A DNA stretch of 64,000 bases from Hygrocybe punicea (taxonomy: Eukaryota; Basidiomycota; Agaricomycetes; Agaricales; Hygrophoraceae), in the NCBI GenBank assembly GCA_963556145.1, contig OY744462.1, positions 682,001-746,000 of the forward strand. The letters are read 5' to 3'. Each line of letters opens with the position of its first letter. Positions within the stretch are counted from its first letter, which is position 1. Below the pieces are notes generated by a model. That model did no database searches, was not told where the DNA came from, and was given only the letters and a program-made list of their open reading frames with translations. The position numbers and the translations under genes are program-made. Positions 10,714 through 22,882 of this stretch are shown here, in pieces.

Positions 10714-11639
10714 TGAATATTGGGCGTTTGCCCCTGCCCATTCTGCCCCAGTCCCCTCATGAACACAATCAAATCGGATCAAGACTGGAACAATTTTGCG
10801 TGTGCCTATTAGACCCGGATGGATGAACAATAGCTGTCAGGTACGCATCAAATTGCTGACCAGTGTGAAAAGCATATTGGAGTGCTGGATCTCAAGGCAC
10901 TCAACCAGAAACGAAGAAAATTTTCAGTGTAACACCAAGTCTATCGATCAACCGTTTTGGGAGACAATTGGGCAAGATCCTACTGGCTGCGGCTGGACAG
11001 AACGGGGATCACAGACCACAAATTGAGGAACTCATCGGTTGTTGTATGATTTGAACCGATTGGTGGGACTCATTCACTGTCATCACACTAATTCACCGTC
11101 ATCGCACTAGTACTAATGGGTGTAGAGCAATGGCATATGGTGTCGGATCAAGGGATTCATGGAATAGCAAAAATGGGTATCATGCTTCCAAATCAAGTTC
11201 TGTATACAGCTAACATGCGCTAACAATTCACTTCTGACAAGGAAGGGCCCTCCGCTATCCACACCATTTCTATGCTGTGAATGTCGTTGGATTGGGTCAA
11301 TGCTGATGGTGCTGCCGATCTTACTTTAGGGGCTGTACTGATGCTCAATCTCGGGGAATGCAGATTTCGACTCAGATCAAGTAGCCCTCTTTCGATCTAA
11401 CGCAGTTCTCTCTTGGCCAGCGAGAGCTTGCAGATGCAGCCAGGCATATATTAGGTCCATTGGGTGTCCGTCTGTACCCCTGTCGAGCATTCCCAAAGTC
11501 ATGGGCGGCGGGGACGCAAGTGAGGACTCGGATGGCTCAGACTTCCTTGTCTTTCCTTCGCTTGGTTCATCTACTGGTTTTACAGCATACGAGTCGTCTA
11601 CTGCTGATGTTCCTTTTCCTCAGATGCTCTGGCAACACT

Positions 11640-12776
11640 CACCATCCAGGAATCATTTGACCTTCTAGCAAAGTTCCCCGCTATTCTGCCTGACAACAGC
11701 CTTCATCTCATCGGTTGGTCTCAGACAACCCCTGCAGCCGACCATTTCCCAAGCCACTTGTTCCCTTCTCTGAAAGACATCCGAAAGTTTCTTGGCAACC
11801 AGCCGGAAAGGTTTTCTCAAGGTTACCGAGCCGTTGTTGTTGAGGTTCAAGGCAAGTTCTCCGCCTCACATGCTATCCATGTGTTGACCCAGTTTGGGAT
11901 ACAGGCCTTGTCCATACAGTTCATTTTCGCACCACTCGGCAATGGTCCAATGCACTGTTATTCCATAACCGCACCTCCAAATTGTCGGATATCATTGGAA
12001 CTATTCGTGAACACCAATTATTGGATCCTGACACTTTCGAGGCATTGCTTCAATGCAAAGCTGATGCCGAGCTCAATGGCTTTCCCATTGATATAGATGT
12101 TCCACAGTTGTGTGCGTTGCACGAGCTCCTCAATGACAACTGGCTTGGGGAGGGCGTTCTTGACGTGTGTAGCCATCTTGTCGCACTTGAACTTCAGTCG
12201 CCCAATTCGGAACAAATGAATTGCCCAATCTCATTGATCTTTCCATCCATATTCGACACGCAACTCACTAACGCGTACAATGCGAAACATCTATCCAAGA
12301 CGTTGAAGGAACTCCGAGACTCCTTGCTTGCCGATCTTCCCGACTATATAGCATATATTTTCAACAAGAAAGGTGTGCACTGGGCACCTTGTATCGTTTC
12401 GATGAAGGAACTTGTCGTCTATCAGGGCGATTCGCTTCGCTGGGCAGCCGATGAAACTGCACTGGCAAAACTGCAGTGGTTTTTGGCCGACATCACCGAC
12501 ACCCAAGGCCGATGGACAGAAAAGGTACTTCCCACGCCGGAACAAGGGAAAGACAGCAGGTCGTGTGGGATCATTGCCTTGAACGTTATTCACACATTCA
12601 TTGATCCAAGTGTGCCATTATGGCGCCAGGAAGACGCAAGTACTTTTCGTCGGAACTGGTTGACCAAACTCCTGCTGTTTCATCTAGCATCACTGCGCGA
12701 GGTTGACAAGGTTAGTGTTTACGCAATGCCGGAACATTCACCTGAAGCATTTCCTCCAATAGAGCCCACCTCCTGA
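11640..12776 (+). pseudogene. Ulp1-type (C48) cysteine protease region of the MULE
   Basis: The 3' two thirds is one open frame of 264 codons. In order it shows WLGEGVLDVCSHL (the entry motif of Ulp1 proteases), the catalytic His in GVHWAPCIV, Asp in VYQGDSL, and Cys in SRSCGIIALN, so the His-Asp-Cys triad is present. A frame upstream (about 11640-11870) reads as a plausible N-terminal extension but is offset, so an intron or indel separates them. The frame ends a few codons before the transposase reading begins in another phase, and a single indel near 12765 would join the two into one polyprotein. Ulp1-family enzymes cleave SUMO. Plant Kaonashi MULEs also carry one, and its role in transposition is unknown. 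Confidence 0.75.
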
Positions 12777-12778
12777 CG

Positions 12779-15642
12779 GACTCGCACGGCCTGAGCCTGC
12801 GGAAGACAGATCCAGCCTGAGCGGTGACTCAGATGATTCAAATTCAGACACCCTTCCCGGTCCTGGTCGCAAGCTTGCTGCAGTGGAAGATTCGTTGGTT
12901 GGCACCTCCAGATCCCAGCATCGCGCTCATACGCCACCCCAGCCGACATTCGATCCGACTGTGCCTCGTTCTCAAAGTGGTTCACCAAGCAAGGCACCAG
13001 ACGCCCCTTTGGATCCACAGCGCCCACAAACGGGGATGATGTTTGAGACACTTGAGGGGGCAGTGCATTTCGTATATGAATATGAGCGACGACGTGGGTA
13101 CCAATGGAGAAAGGCAGAAAGTGTCCGGGATCGTGGAAAAGGTATGCCCTATGATCTCAGATGACTTGATTCTCATATTACCAGGGAAACTTCGGCGTCT
13201 GCAACTTCAATGCTCTAGCTCTCTAGAACGCCGTCCTCTGCGTGGACAGATGATTGATCCTGCAAATTATCGCCAAGGGAAAACAAAGCGTTGCTCATGC
13301 ACAGCCTGTGTCAACATACGGTCTGCTGAATCAGGCCTTTTCCATTTTGCATATGTCGGCCTTGCTCATAATCATCCCGCAACTCAAGACGACCACCTTC
13401 CTGAATACCGGCCTCCATCCGAGCGCCAGAAAGAGTTGGTCCGCGAGCTTGTCCCCATCAAATCCCTTGGACGTGCCGACATCCACACTCTGTTGTTAGC
13501 GCAGTTCCCCGATCACCCACTATCTCTATGTCAGGTCACGAATATTCTTGATGATGCCAGAAGAGCGACCCGTAATGCTGTGCAGAGTCTTGGAGGAGAC
13601 TTTGTCGCAATTGTCCAGAAACTCACGGAACTCAAGAATGCTGATCACCGCTGGGTGTTCCAGGTCCAAATCGACGAATCGACCCGCCAATTCAAGAACA
13701 TATTCTGGATGTCACCCACACAGGTGACGGTCGCACAGCGCTTCAGCGATGTCATCATTAATGATATCGCAACCAGTATGGGCTTCCCCTAAATGTCTTC
13801 GTTGTCATCGACCAATTCTTCTCATCTCGAAACATCGCTTACTCGATCCACACCAGCGAGACCGCTGATACACATGTATGGGCCCTAGATTGTCTGTTTG
13901 CAGTTCTCCCACCGTACCCTGATCGTGTCTTTTTCTCTGATGCCGACCTTGGGCTGGACCTTGCGATCTCTAGGCGACCGCCATCAGACATTGCGTTTCA
14001 CGGTCGTTGTCTGAACCATCTTGATGGCAACATTATGAGAAAGATGGCCCAGATACTCGGGCCTCTTTGTCAATCCTTTCGTGAGGCGTTCTGGACTGTC
14101 TACTATTCAATGTCACCTACCGCTCTCAAAGAAGCATGGGACGATCTGCTCGCTAAGTTTCCTGCGGCAAGGCCATACCTTGAGAATGAGATTTGGCCTG
14201 ACCAGGAACGCTGGGCTTGGGCTTACGTCGCAATACGCTTTACATGTGGCGTCCGCACCTCAGGCCGTGTTGAAGGAGAGAATCGTGTGAACAAGCTCTT
14301 AGGCAACTCGAAGACATCTGTGTATGAACTAGGAATGAAGCTCATACAGCGTGCCGAAGCCCAAGGAGATCTTGAGGCTCTCTCTGTCCGAAAAGTGCGT
14401 GTACAACTTCTGTTGTGGAACACAGAACTGAGAAGCCGTTCAGACCGCACGTTCACATCATCCAGGGCACATGGATTTGCTGTTCAGTCGGCCGATCGAA
14501 CTACTTCGCTCTCATTGCTTGCCTTTTGCAGTACAAAAATCATATGAGCAGATGGAAGGTTCTGTATTCTACCTCGCACAACCTGTTTCTCACCAAGCAG
14601 AATCAGGCAACTGGGTACGTGGTTTTACTCACCTCAAACTCAAAGCTCATTAGCCGGCAGAAAGAGTATGTGAGGCACAAACCGCCCGTGGCTCCTGATG
14701 AGGCTGAGAGGTTGATAAAGGAATCCGAGGTTGGTCACTCCATTCTCTGGTGTTCTCGCTCATCCGCTGACTCCCACACAGAGACTCCTCAATGACTTCG
14801 CGGAAAATACTTCGATTTCGGCAATGTACCTCTTAGAACTAGTTGAAAGACGTGGTTGGACGTGTACGTCCGTTTTCCAGATCAGTCACTATGCGACTTC
14901 GGCTCTGCACCATGTCGCTCTCCTGGAGACCGGACACTTCGTATGCGACTGCATGATGGTCACTAACCTAGGTATTCCGTGTCGGCACTTTTATGCCGTT
15001 CTCAGGATGCCCAACTCACTCGCTCACTGTCATCTGGGCCTCCTGAATCGGAGGTAGGTATAGCCGCCATTTCCATGCCTCCAAATACTTACTATGAATT
15101 GGTAAGATGGCTCACCAATCCGGAACTGGATATCTCACAAACGGCAATGGTGAAGATTGGTCACCATAAGGACGGTGATGACGTAGAGATACCTCTTGTC
15201 CCAAACCAGCTCCCTCCATTGCTACAACAGGCTTCACCACTGCCAACGACTCGAACCCTTCACCCGAAAGTGATCCACCATCAAGCTATTACAAAGTTCC
15301 ACAACGTTTTGCGGCATGTGCACACGGAGGAGGAACTGAAAGACTTGAATACAGATCTTGAGGAGCTCATGTAAGAGATAGCTTCATGTTACTACTACTC
15401 ACACTCTACTCACCGCTGATTGCAGAGCCCAGCGGGACGCAGATACAGGTCCCTCGATCCTTCCACCTCCTCCAATTCGCACTAAGGGTCGTCCCAGGAA
15501 GAAGAGACTTGCAGCCGCGGCAGAAGGAAATGGGAAGTGGAGGAGGACTGACAATGGGCTCGGAGATGGGCCTGGTCGACGCAAATGCTCGAAGTGTGGC
15601 AGTTATGGCCATTATGCAACGACGTGCGGGAATCGCAGGTAG
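12779..15642 (+). pseudogene. MULE transposase with FAR1-like, SWIM, AT-hook and CCHC modules
   Basis: The reading begins with a Ser/Pro-rich linker and then a FAR1-like zinc-binding domain (GAVHFVYEYERRRGYQW ... CSCTACVN ... LAHNHP). An intron of about 42 bp with GT..AG ends is likely near 13141-13182. The transposase core follows: FWMSPTQVTVAQRF, then after a frameshift near 13785 NVFVVIDQFF and FFSDADLGLDLA (candidate first and second catalytic Asp). The helical block CGVRTSGRVEGENRVNK comes next. A SWIM finger reads CDC...GIPCRH near 14945-14990. The C-terminal part (YHQA/..HHQAITKF) runs to a probable intron at about 15373-15426. After it come an AT-hook-like KGRPRKKR and a zinc knuckle CSKCGSYGHYATTC just before the stop. 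The frames at 14400-14730 are scrambled. This copy is inactive. Confidence 0.85.
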
Positions 15643-15969
15643 TTCTCGACAAGACTGAATTGATCTGAGGCGCAGTGTACGACTACGAGAAGTTAACTCA
15701 TGAGTGTATAACAAAGGCGTCAGTGCGCCTGTACATCTTGTAACACCGTAGCTATTGCTAATTGTACTTGAGACGCATGTGCCTGTTGGCCATGCCCTTA
15801 TTTCCAAACTTGATCCGAGCACCATGGGCTTTCCACTTTTTATTGTTACATGGGCTGGACCTTCAAAGCTTCAACGTTTCAACGTTCAAAGCTTCAACGT
15901 TCAAGCTTCAAGGCAGTAGCCAAGCTACAACGGTATGTCCAACCGCAATTTGTCGATCCAAACGTAGCG

Positions 15970-17330
15970 GGACGTCCCACATTACACGCCAACTCGTCAC
16001 CCTCCCTCCCTTCACGTTCCCGCCCCTGCTGCCGTCCCTCCACTCTCCACACCCGAGGCACAGCTACACCTAGCTACCCACACCCTCCAGTTTGCTCCCG
16101 AAACCCTCCAGTTTGCTCCCGAAACCCTCCTCGACTGCCCCCAGCACTCGCACCAGACCCACACCCCTCCTCGGCCGCATGCAGCGCTCGCGCCCGGCGC
16201 TCTCTCCCTCCCACTCTCCAGCTTGCACTGGAAACCTTCCTTGGCCGCCCCAGCCACTCTCCCACCTCTTTCTCCAGTTTTCTCCCAAAACCCGCCTCGG
16301 CCGCCCCCAGCCGCTCTCCCACCCACACTTCAGCTTGCACCGGAAACCCTCCTCGGCCGCTCACGCCAGACGCTCTCTCCCACCCACACTCTCCAGCTTG
16401 CGCCGGAAACCCTCCCCGGCCGCCCCCAGCCACTCTCCCATCTCTCTCCAGTTTGCTCCCAAAACCTTCCTTGGCCACCCCCAGCGACTCTCCCAGCCAC
16501 ACTCCAGCTTGCTCATGAAGCCCTCCGCAGCCGCCCCCAGTGCTTATGCCAGACCCACACTTTCCAGGTTGCTCCCAAAACCCTCGGCCGTCCCCAGTGC
16601 TCGCACCAGAGGCTCCCCAGCGCTGTCCTACCAGAGCCAACAGAGCCCAAGTTCGCGCTCGACGGCACGGGCACGGTAGAGCGCCTCATGAAAGAGGCTC
16701 AGGTCGCCGTATGCGTGGGCACTGCTTGTCAAGCAGCTCGCTTTCCGCAAGATGTTTGGGCGCCCATGTGACGTACAAGAGTGCACAGATGTGCAAGTTC
16801 CAGCTCGGGCGCATGGAGATCCGGAGTGCAAGCAGCGAGACAAATGACAAGCATCGAGCGAAGCTATTCCACACAGCGGTGACGCGGCACATGCAATATT
16901 CTGCATGGGCTGCTGACGGACAAGGCATTGACAGGCATTTCTTCGGGCTGAAGAGAGGGCGAGGAGCTCCCAGATATATACAAGGATGAAGCAGAGCTGA
17001 GCACACCCACACTCTCCAATTTGCTCACGAAACCCTCCTCGGCTGCCCACCCTCTCTCTCCAGTTTGATCACGAAACCCTCTTCAGCTGCCCCCAGTGCT
17101 CACGCCAGACGCTCTCTCCCCCCCACACTCTCCAGCTTGCTTCCAAAACCCTCGGCCGCGCCCAGTGCTCATGCCAGATGCTCTCTCCTAAACACGCTTT
17201 CTAGCTTGCTCATGAAACCCCCCCCAGCCGACCCAGCCACTCGCACCAGCCGCTCTCACCCACATTCAACCCTGGGCCGCCCCATCGCTCGCGCCAGACG
17301 CTCCCCTACTAAAGGGTTCATCACCCCTAC
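15970..17330. repeat. GC-rich variable minisatellite near the MULE right end
   Basis: Units of roughly 55-75 bp built from the words CTCTCCAGCTTGC, CCGGAAACCCTCC and GGCCGCCCCCAGC, repeated about 15 times with length variation. They are interrupted at about 16680-16990 by non-repetitive sequence. The long Pro/Ser-rich open frames on both strands are products of the repeat. Its position just inside the right TIR suggests it belongs to the element. Confidence 0.8.
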
Positions 17331-17627
17331 CCGCCGACTCGTTCCTGCACCGTCACACTTTCCCTTCCTGCCTTTTCTGCGCCTGCCGCAATCCATCTTC
17401 TACCTTCCCACTAGCCACTCGTACTGTAGTTATTTTCTTTTCTGTGTTATCTAATGTTGATCAGGCGATTGATCTCAAAATCGGCCCTGATATAAATGCT
17501 CAGTTCATGGTCTAAATAGTGAAATTGGGGGTGCTATTAACAACTGGCTCCCTTGCCATATAAAGCAATTTTACCCTGCTGACTAAGCGGCTCCCTGAGG
17601 TGCCAAATAGAATAAGCCATATAATTA

Positions 17628-18750
17628 TCAACGAAGACAATATATGTATGTGACTATATCATATTGAATTATATGTTTTAAATGACCATATCAGCATATC
17701 ATCTTATTTTTGCTTATTGGCTGATATTGCCCTATACAGAGCCCATAGGGAATAGAGAAAAGCAGAAGTAGTAGAAACACAACACAGTAGAATAACATAA
17801 TATGCACTAGCAGGTGATGTATCATAAACATTGCATGAGATTTCAGAGATATATTTGGAAATTGATTATATAATATTTAATTTCTATGTAATAATGAAAT
17901 ACAAATAAATATACTGGTTAAAAAATGGAGAGCTGAAGCCTTCCAACCTCACATTTTGAACAGAAACAGGATACAGGGGGTGTACATGATCCAGTGGTGT
18001 GGGACAGGATGTCCTGGTGGGTGAAAAAGAGGGGTTAGTGGTAGTTGGGCAGATAGCTGGAATGCGAAGTCCTTAGACCCCCTGATTGCTCATGTCCAAC
18101 GGAAACAGAGCATGGGTGTAGACTGATGGAGAGTAGTTATGGGTTCTTTGAATTTATTAAAAGACTTGTTCTTTATCAGACCTGGTTCAGTGAGGGTGCA
18201 TAATTAATTAATAAATAAATAAAGTTGATCTCCTATAGACAAAAATTTTTTGGACAAGAGAGATGATTCTACTTGTGTTATTGGAAAATCAGATACAGTT
18301 GGGGCCATGTGTGGACAAGCTTACATAAGCATCCAAATATGGGTTGCCTCAGAAAAGACAAATTACCTTCAAATTATATTCAAAATATTCGTGCTGGCAT
18401 CAATTCTTGTTAGAATCAGCTGAAAATTGAACTGCTGACTAATATAACCATTTTGGGCCAGGTGTGACAGTCACATGTGACCAATCTAACCATATAAAGT
18501 AATTTTTGATATTGTACAGCCAATGTGTTCCTGATTGCAATGGTGACAGTCATGTGTGACCAGTCTAACCATATATGGTAATTTTACATAATATATACTA
18601 ACTACATGGCGAATTCTATTTGACTCCCTGAGGAGCTCTCATGTAATCTAACACCTCTTTCCTTATACAGTAATTGCTAAGTGTCCTGATAACATTGAAA
18701 CATTTATCATTCATGGATCACCCATGGAATTGTTATGAAAAAAACAGATT
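17628..18750. other. AT-rich DNA without genes
   Basis: No open frame of note. Two similar blocks of about 90 bp near 18450 and 18540 share GTGACAGTCA and TGTGACCA..CTAACCATATA. At about 18610 the string ATTCTATTTG with CTCCCTGAGGAGC resembles the MULE terminus weakly, so a decayed relative may lie here. Confidence 0.45.
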
Positions 18751-20319
18751 TACAGCCGTTTGCAGCAAGCCTGACACTATCTCAAATTTTTTGAAGTTTA
18801 GATAAATAAAAGTAATTCAGCTATATCTCATGAAGTACTGCATGGATTGAGATGGTTATAGAGGGAAATTTGTACTATTTCTAAAGGGCTATCTACTCCT
18901 GTAATTATATTGGGACAATGTTTAGTGTATGGTGAGTTGTGGATGAAATAGAAGGTAAACCAGTATTTTTTGACATCCAAAATGATACTGTCAAATTATG
19001 GCATCAAATGAGCTCCTATGAACAAGATTGTAGGAAGGAAATTGTTCAGTTTTGTAAGGGCTAGAAGCTCATATACCATATTTTTCTTCATCTTTATCAT
19101 TTGAACCTATCATCATGATTCTTGTAGGGTTTCAAGCCTTATGCAGACAAACATAGTATAGATGTAATATTTGGCTCAAAGGACAAAAATAAATCAAATC
19201 ACGGTATACGTTGTAATGGCAAGGTCGGGGTGGCTGCGGAACTATAATCCTAGCCTGTGGGGGTCAGCGTGAAAGTGACAGGGAATAGTTTAGCTAGCTT
19301 CAGTATAAAGGTATGGAATGGAAAAGGGGAAGCCGCCGAGTAAGTACTACTACTAAAATAACGAAGCCGACGTAAGCCGACGAAGCCGACAGTGTCGGGT
19401 ACGGCGGGTTGGGAGTTGGGTGACGAGCGGTTTGATAATAACGACGGCAGAACGATGTGGAAACGGTAAAGAGACCGGGGGCGATGTGTGAGTGTTGTGT
19501 GCTACTGAGAAGGTCTCTGAGAGAGAGGGAAAATGGGGACTGGTTTCTTATTATTGATATGGCGCTTTGGGCACCTTTTTATACTACAAAAATCCCTATC
19601 TAAATTCGGACGAGAGGCCTCGGCCGATGAGAGAGAACAAAGAGGGAGAAAAATGGAGAAATAGGACAGAGGTTGGGAGGCAACGATGACAGAGAAATGG
19701 AGGGGAGAAGTGAAATCAAATGAAAAAGATGTAAAATACTTTGGTGTATCTCCATACGGGAGACGGATGCGCGAACTAGGTAAGTCCGATGTTGGGTTTC
19801 CAGTCCGATGAGATCCTTCTACGATACTTGAGACTCCGCGGGTATGGGGGTCGGTCCGATCCCGTACTGGAGCGGCTGTGCTAGTCGGTATGCACCGGGT
19901 TACGTCGGGTTCGAGCCGGGATCGTTAGAGTCGTCGGATTGGAGCGGATTCGTGATATGTCGGGTTTCCGGCCTCAGAGGGTGGAGAGCCCTCTACAACG
20001 TACTTCTAGCCCTCAAAAAACTGAACAATTTCCTTCCTACAATCTTGTTCATAGGAGCTCATTTGATGCCATAATTTGACAGTATCATTTTGGATGTCAA
20101 AAAATACTGGTTTACCTTCTATTTCATCCACAACTCACCATACACTAAACATTGTCCCAATATAATTACAGGAGTAGATAGCCCTTTAGAAATAGTACAA
20201 ATTTCCCTCTATAACCATCTCAATCCATGCAGTACTTCATGAGATATAGCTGAATTACTTTTATTTATCTAAACTTCAAAAAATTTGAGATCATGTCAAG
20301 CTTGCTGCAAATGGCTGTA
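18751..20319. mobile_element. Fold-back element with Tc1/mariner-like ends, hosting a solo LTR
   Basis: Inverted arms of about 320 bp (18751-19070 and 20002-20319) match closely. The left outer end reads TACAGCCGTTTGCAGCAAGC and the right end is its near-complement, so TA flanks both ends as in the Tc1/mariner superfamily. The same terminal word (TACAGCCGTTTGCACC, reverse strand) occurs beside the Tc1/mariner pseudogene at 49542-49557. Between the arms are about 140 bp of spacer and the solo LTR. Without the LTR the element is about 775 bp and non-coding, so it would need a transposase in trans. Confidence 0.75.
19212..19997 (+). mobile_element. Solo LTR, 786 bp (TG..CA, 4-bp TSD ACGT)
   Basis: The unit starts TGTAATGGCAAGG and ends GCCCTCTACA. 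The host bases ACGT occur at 19208-19211 and 19998-20001. The base composition is GC-richer than the fold-back element that contains it. A TATA-like TTTTTATACTAC lies near 19577 and a small CCGACG tandem near 19365. No internal region or second LTR is present, as expected after LTR-LTR recombination. The 4-bp duplication equals that of the Ty3/gypsy element in this window, but the sequence is from another family. Confidence 0.75.
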
Positions 20320-20528
20320 AAACACACACCAGTATAAGACCATGAAGACGAATAACCAAACAGTTTGAACACCCAGTTGTTACAAAGCATGTCCAAGTCT
20401 TGAATTCAATTGAATTTTTCAAGTGTCTACTGCATTGATAGCTACTAAAAGGTCTTTTGAAATGACTCCTATCTCTCAACTATCATCACCTAGTTTTATT
20501 GCATTTTTATCTTCAGTATTCTTTGAAA

Positions 20529-20648
20529 AATCAGAGGCGCAGAAAAAGGAAAGGCCCCTTTATTTAGTTATTTCTATGCCCACAATGTAAAGGTCCTACA
20601 TAAGGTTCGCCCCAATGGACATAAATTGGATATATATATATATAAAAG
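20529..20648 (+). repeat. LINE 3' tail (5'-truncated copy) or SINE sharing it
   Basis: About 105 bp here, read forward, match the 3' end of the minus-strand LINE at 60720-60830 at roughly 85% by eye. Shared words include GGTTCGCCCCAATGGACA and CTTTATTTAGTTA. The copy ends in a (TA)n run where the other has poly(A). A 5'-truncated LINE insertion is the simplest reading. The GGTTCG word resembles a box B, so a SINE is possible. Confidence 0.6.
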
Positions 20649-20674
20649 TACTCTGTAGCCTGGTTCATTTGGTC

Positions 20675-21478
20675 TCAGCCTCCCTTTCCTTTCTGTTGGC
20701 TCTTCAACCCTTGTTCTTCTTTTTCTCCCCCTTTTGCCCAGCAGTCTTTTGATATATGCCTCTTCTTGTGGCGGTTGTAGCACTTCTTCTTGGAGTCTGC
20801 TAATTTCTTTCTTCCATCGCCCTTGTTGGTGTGTTGCCCTTGCATGGCAACATCCAAAGGATCGCGATGGTCTTCCTCGAGCAGTATCATGACAAGTTCA
20901 TGTGAGGTAAGTCCTGATCTGTCCCTCTGTAATCCCAAATATGCTGACATATATAAGTCCTAGCTCTCCGATAATGATGAAATGAGAATCATGGTGAAGT
21001 CCTCACCCAAAATGAGACTTCCCATGAGGTGTAGGTCCTCCTGAAGCTCCCAGAGTTTTGAGATGTGTTCCAGTAAGTCAAATCCTTTCTCTGTGATTCA
21101 TCAGTACAGCACCCAGTGTGTTGCCAGAATTCTGAGTTTCCCTCGTAACTCCTTCACAAGGGTAAGCTGTTTCCACATTTTGCTAGCTGACAGTGCTCCA
21201 GTGATGTGTATCATTTCTGAGTCCCTGATTACCAACTTGATACAGGTCCAGGCCTTTGCATCCTCATCCCACCACTTTTTTCCGTGTGGTGGCTCCTCAG
21301 CAGTCAGCTTTGCAGAGTTAGTAGCTACTGGTAGTTTTGTATTCTTGTCAATGTAAGTTTCTAGCCCAAGGTCATGGAGTATTGTTAACATCCACCTCTT
21401 CCATGGCATCCAGTTGTTGTCTTGTAGCAACTCAATCTGGTACATTCTGGATGTGAACTTCAATTTGTTGGACATCAT
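20675..21478 (-). pseudogene. Ty1/copia Gag fragment (UBN2-type) with damaged zinc knuckle
   Basis: The 5' third reads LLQDNNWMPWKRWMLTIL ... WDEDAKAWTCIKLVI ... ALSASKMWKQL, the typical UBN2/copia Gag helical region. The same frame resumes after a stop with HISKLWELQEDLHLMGSLILG. An in-frame TAG at 20960-20962 replaces the Trp expected in a SES-W-D motif. It then reads LTSHELVMILLEEDHR. The CCHC knuckle CYNRHKKRHISKDC has Arg in place of the second Cys. Protease, integrase and RT are absent: the fragment is cut off at the LINE tail on its left. A possible primer-binding segment (GGTTATGAGCCCTGG, minus strand) lies near 21540-21556. Confidence 0.75.
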
Positions 21479-21849
21479 TATAGCCTATGTGTGATGTTAC
21501 AGGGGATGTATACAATGTTGTGTCTATAGATTATGGCCAGGGCTCATAACCTAATAAAGTAGGTGATGCACAGTGGTTAAACATAGTGATAAATTTATAT
21601 GAAAGACATTATATTCAGTGCCTCCAAAGAAGGCCTATACATACTTCAATACATGTGTACTAGAATATTCATGTAGTGTACAGAATATACTATGTTATAC
21701 TGTCTTTCCTTCAGGATGATTAAGTTACCTGGGGATTACATTATATAGTACTTTTTGTACATAGGTACAACTTACGCTAAGGGAATAAAATACAAAATAT
21801 GTGCACAGAATGTCTTATATAATATGTCTGTATTTATAGACAAGTAGAA

Positions 21850-22197
21850 GCTAATGTACATGACAACTGAGTGAAGAGATGTATACAATATTTGCATGGT
21901 GGTGTGAGTTGATGCACACATAATAGTATGGATTAGTGTATTGGAAGTGGTATAAGTGTATGTATGTGCACATTATGATACAGATCAGTATGCACATAAC
22001 AAAGGAAATAATTATATACTCATATTTGCATGAATGCAGATTAATCATAAAGAATCATTTATAAGTACCGTATAGGTGACAGGATGGTAGGTTAAACTTG
22101 GATGACTTAAAAAGAAATGAATAATAAAAGCTACCAATCATCATATTAAATTTGTTAAAATAACAACAATTAATTTCAAGATATTTTCTCTTTGCTA
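21850..22197 (+). repeat. Direct repeat, ~345 bp, copy 1
   Basis: Aligns with 22883-23226 in the same orientation at roughly 75-80% by eye. Shared words are GGTGTGAGTTGATG, GGAAATAATTATATACTC and AATTTCAAGATATTTTCTCT. About 685 bp of AT-rich DNA separates the copies. They may be LTR remnants or an old tandem duplication. Confidence 0.65.
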
Positions 22198-22882
22198 TAT
22201 ATGAACGAGATCTTTTTATAAATAAAATAAAATTCAACATGCGAGGCAAAATAAAAAAATAAACAAAATATTATGTATAACGAGGAAATGTCAAACCAGA
22301 CCTCCTTGGGGAAATAATTGATATGATCCCAACAACAGATCACATCCAACATTTGTCACCTGAAAAGGTTTTGGTGTACTTAAAACATTTGTTCATTTGA
22401 CGGGTTCTTCCTAAATCTCAATAACAATTATACAGGCTTTTTATAAATAGATGAGCTTTGGCCTGGGGGTTGCCTAGCTATTTTAGACCAAATGGGAAAA
22501 TCAGCACATAAAATTGATTACATAATATTTTTTATGCGCTACATTTTATATAAATGCAATACATTTCAAGAATTGCACATAGACAAGTAAAGATCTACGC
22601 ACAACAATTATATCAGATACTGGACTATGTGGGAATTCAATAAATATTATATATGCATGCCAATATCTGCGTGTAGAACAATTAAAGTCTACATGCATAT
22701 TAATATCTGCATGTAGAATGATTAGAGTCTATGTGCATTCTAATATCTGCACATAGAATGATTAGAGTCTATGTGCATATTAATATCTTTGGTAACTTAA
22801 AACAAATCAATGTTATTAATATCTGGTAAATCCTGTATATACACCAATCACCTGCTGCCAATGTAAGCATCATATAAATTCT

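Larger units (their letters stand above)
8806..17618 (+). mobile_element. Mutator-like element (MULE), 8.8 kb, complete ends
   Basis: The left end GGCTTATTCTATTTGGCACC and the inverted right end match for 20 of 20 bases, and the match continues with few differences for about 40 bp. The 9 bp ATATAATTA occurs immediately outside both ends (8797-8805 and 17619-17627), the TSD length expected of Mutator elements. Inside, on the plus strand, are an unrecognised region of about 2.5 kb, a Ulp1-type protease region and a MULE transposase with FAR1-like, SWIM, AT-hook and CCHC modules, then a GC-rich minisatellite near the right end. The coding part carries several frameshifts, so this copy is probably inactive although its ends are well preserved. 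Confidence 0.92.

Noticed and set aside
16012..17454. Pro/Ser-rich frames of 100-220 codons on both strands
   Set aside because: They arise from the GC-rich minisatellite, whose units are free of stops in most frames.
18400..18650. A short MULE-derived MITE
   Set aside because: Only one terminus-like word (ATTCTATTTG..CTCCCTGAGG) and partial subterminal words in mixed orientation; no second end or 9-bp duplication.
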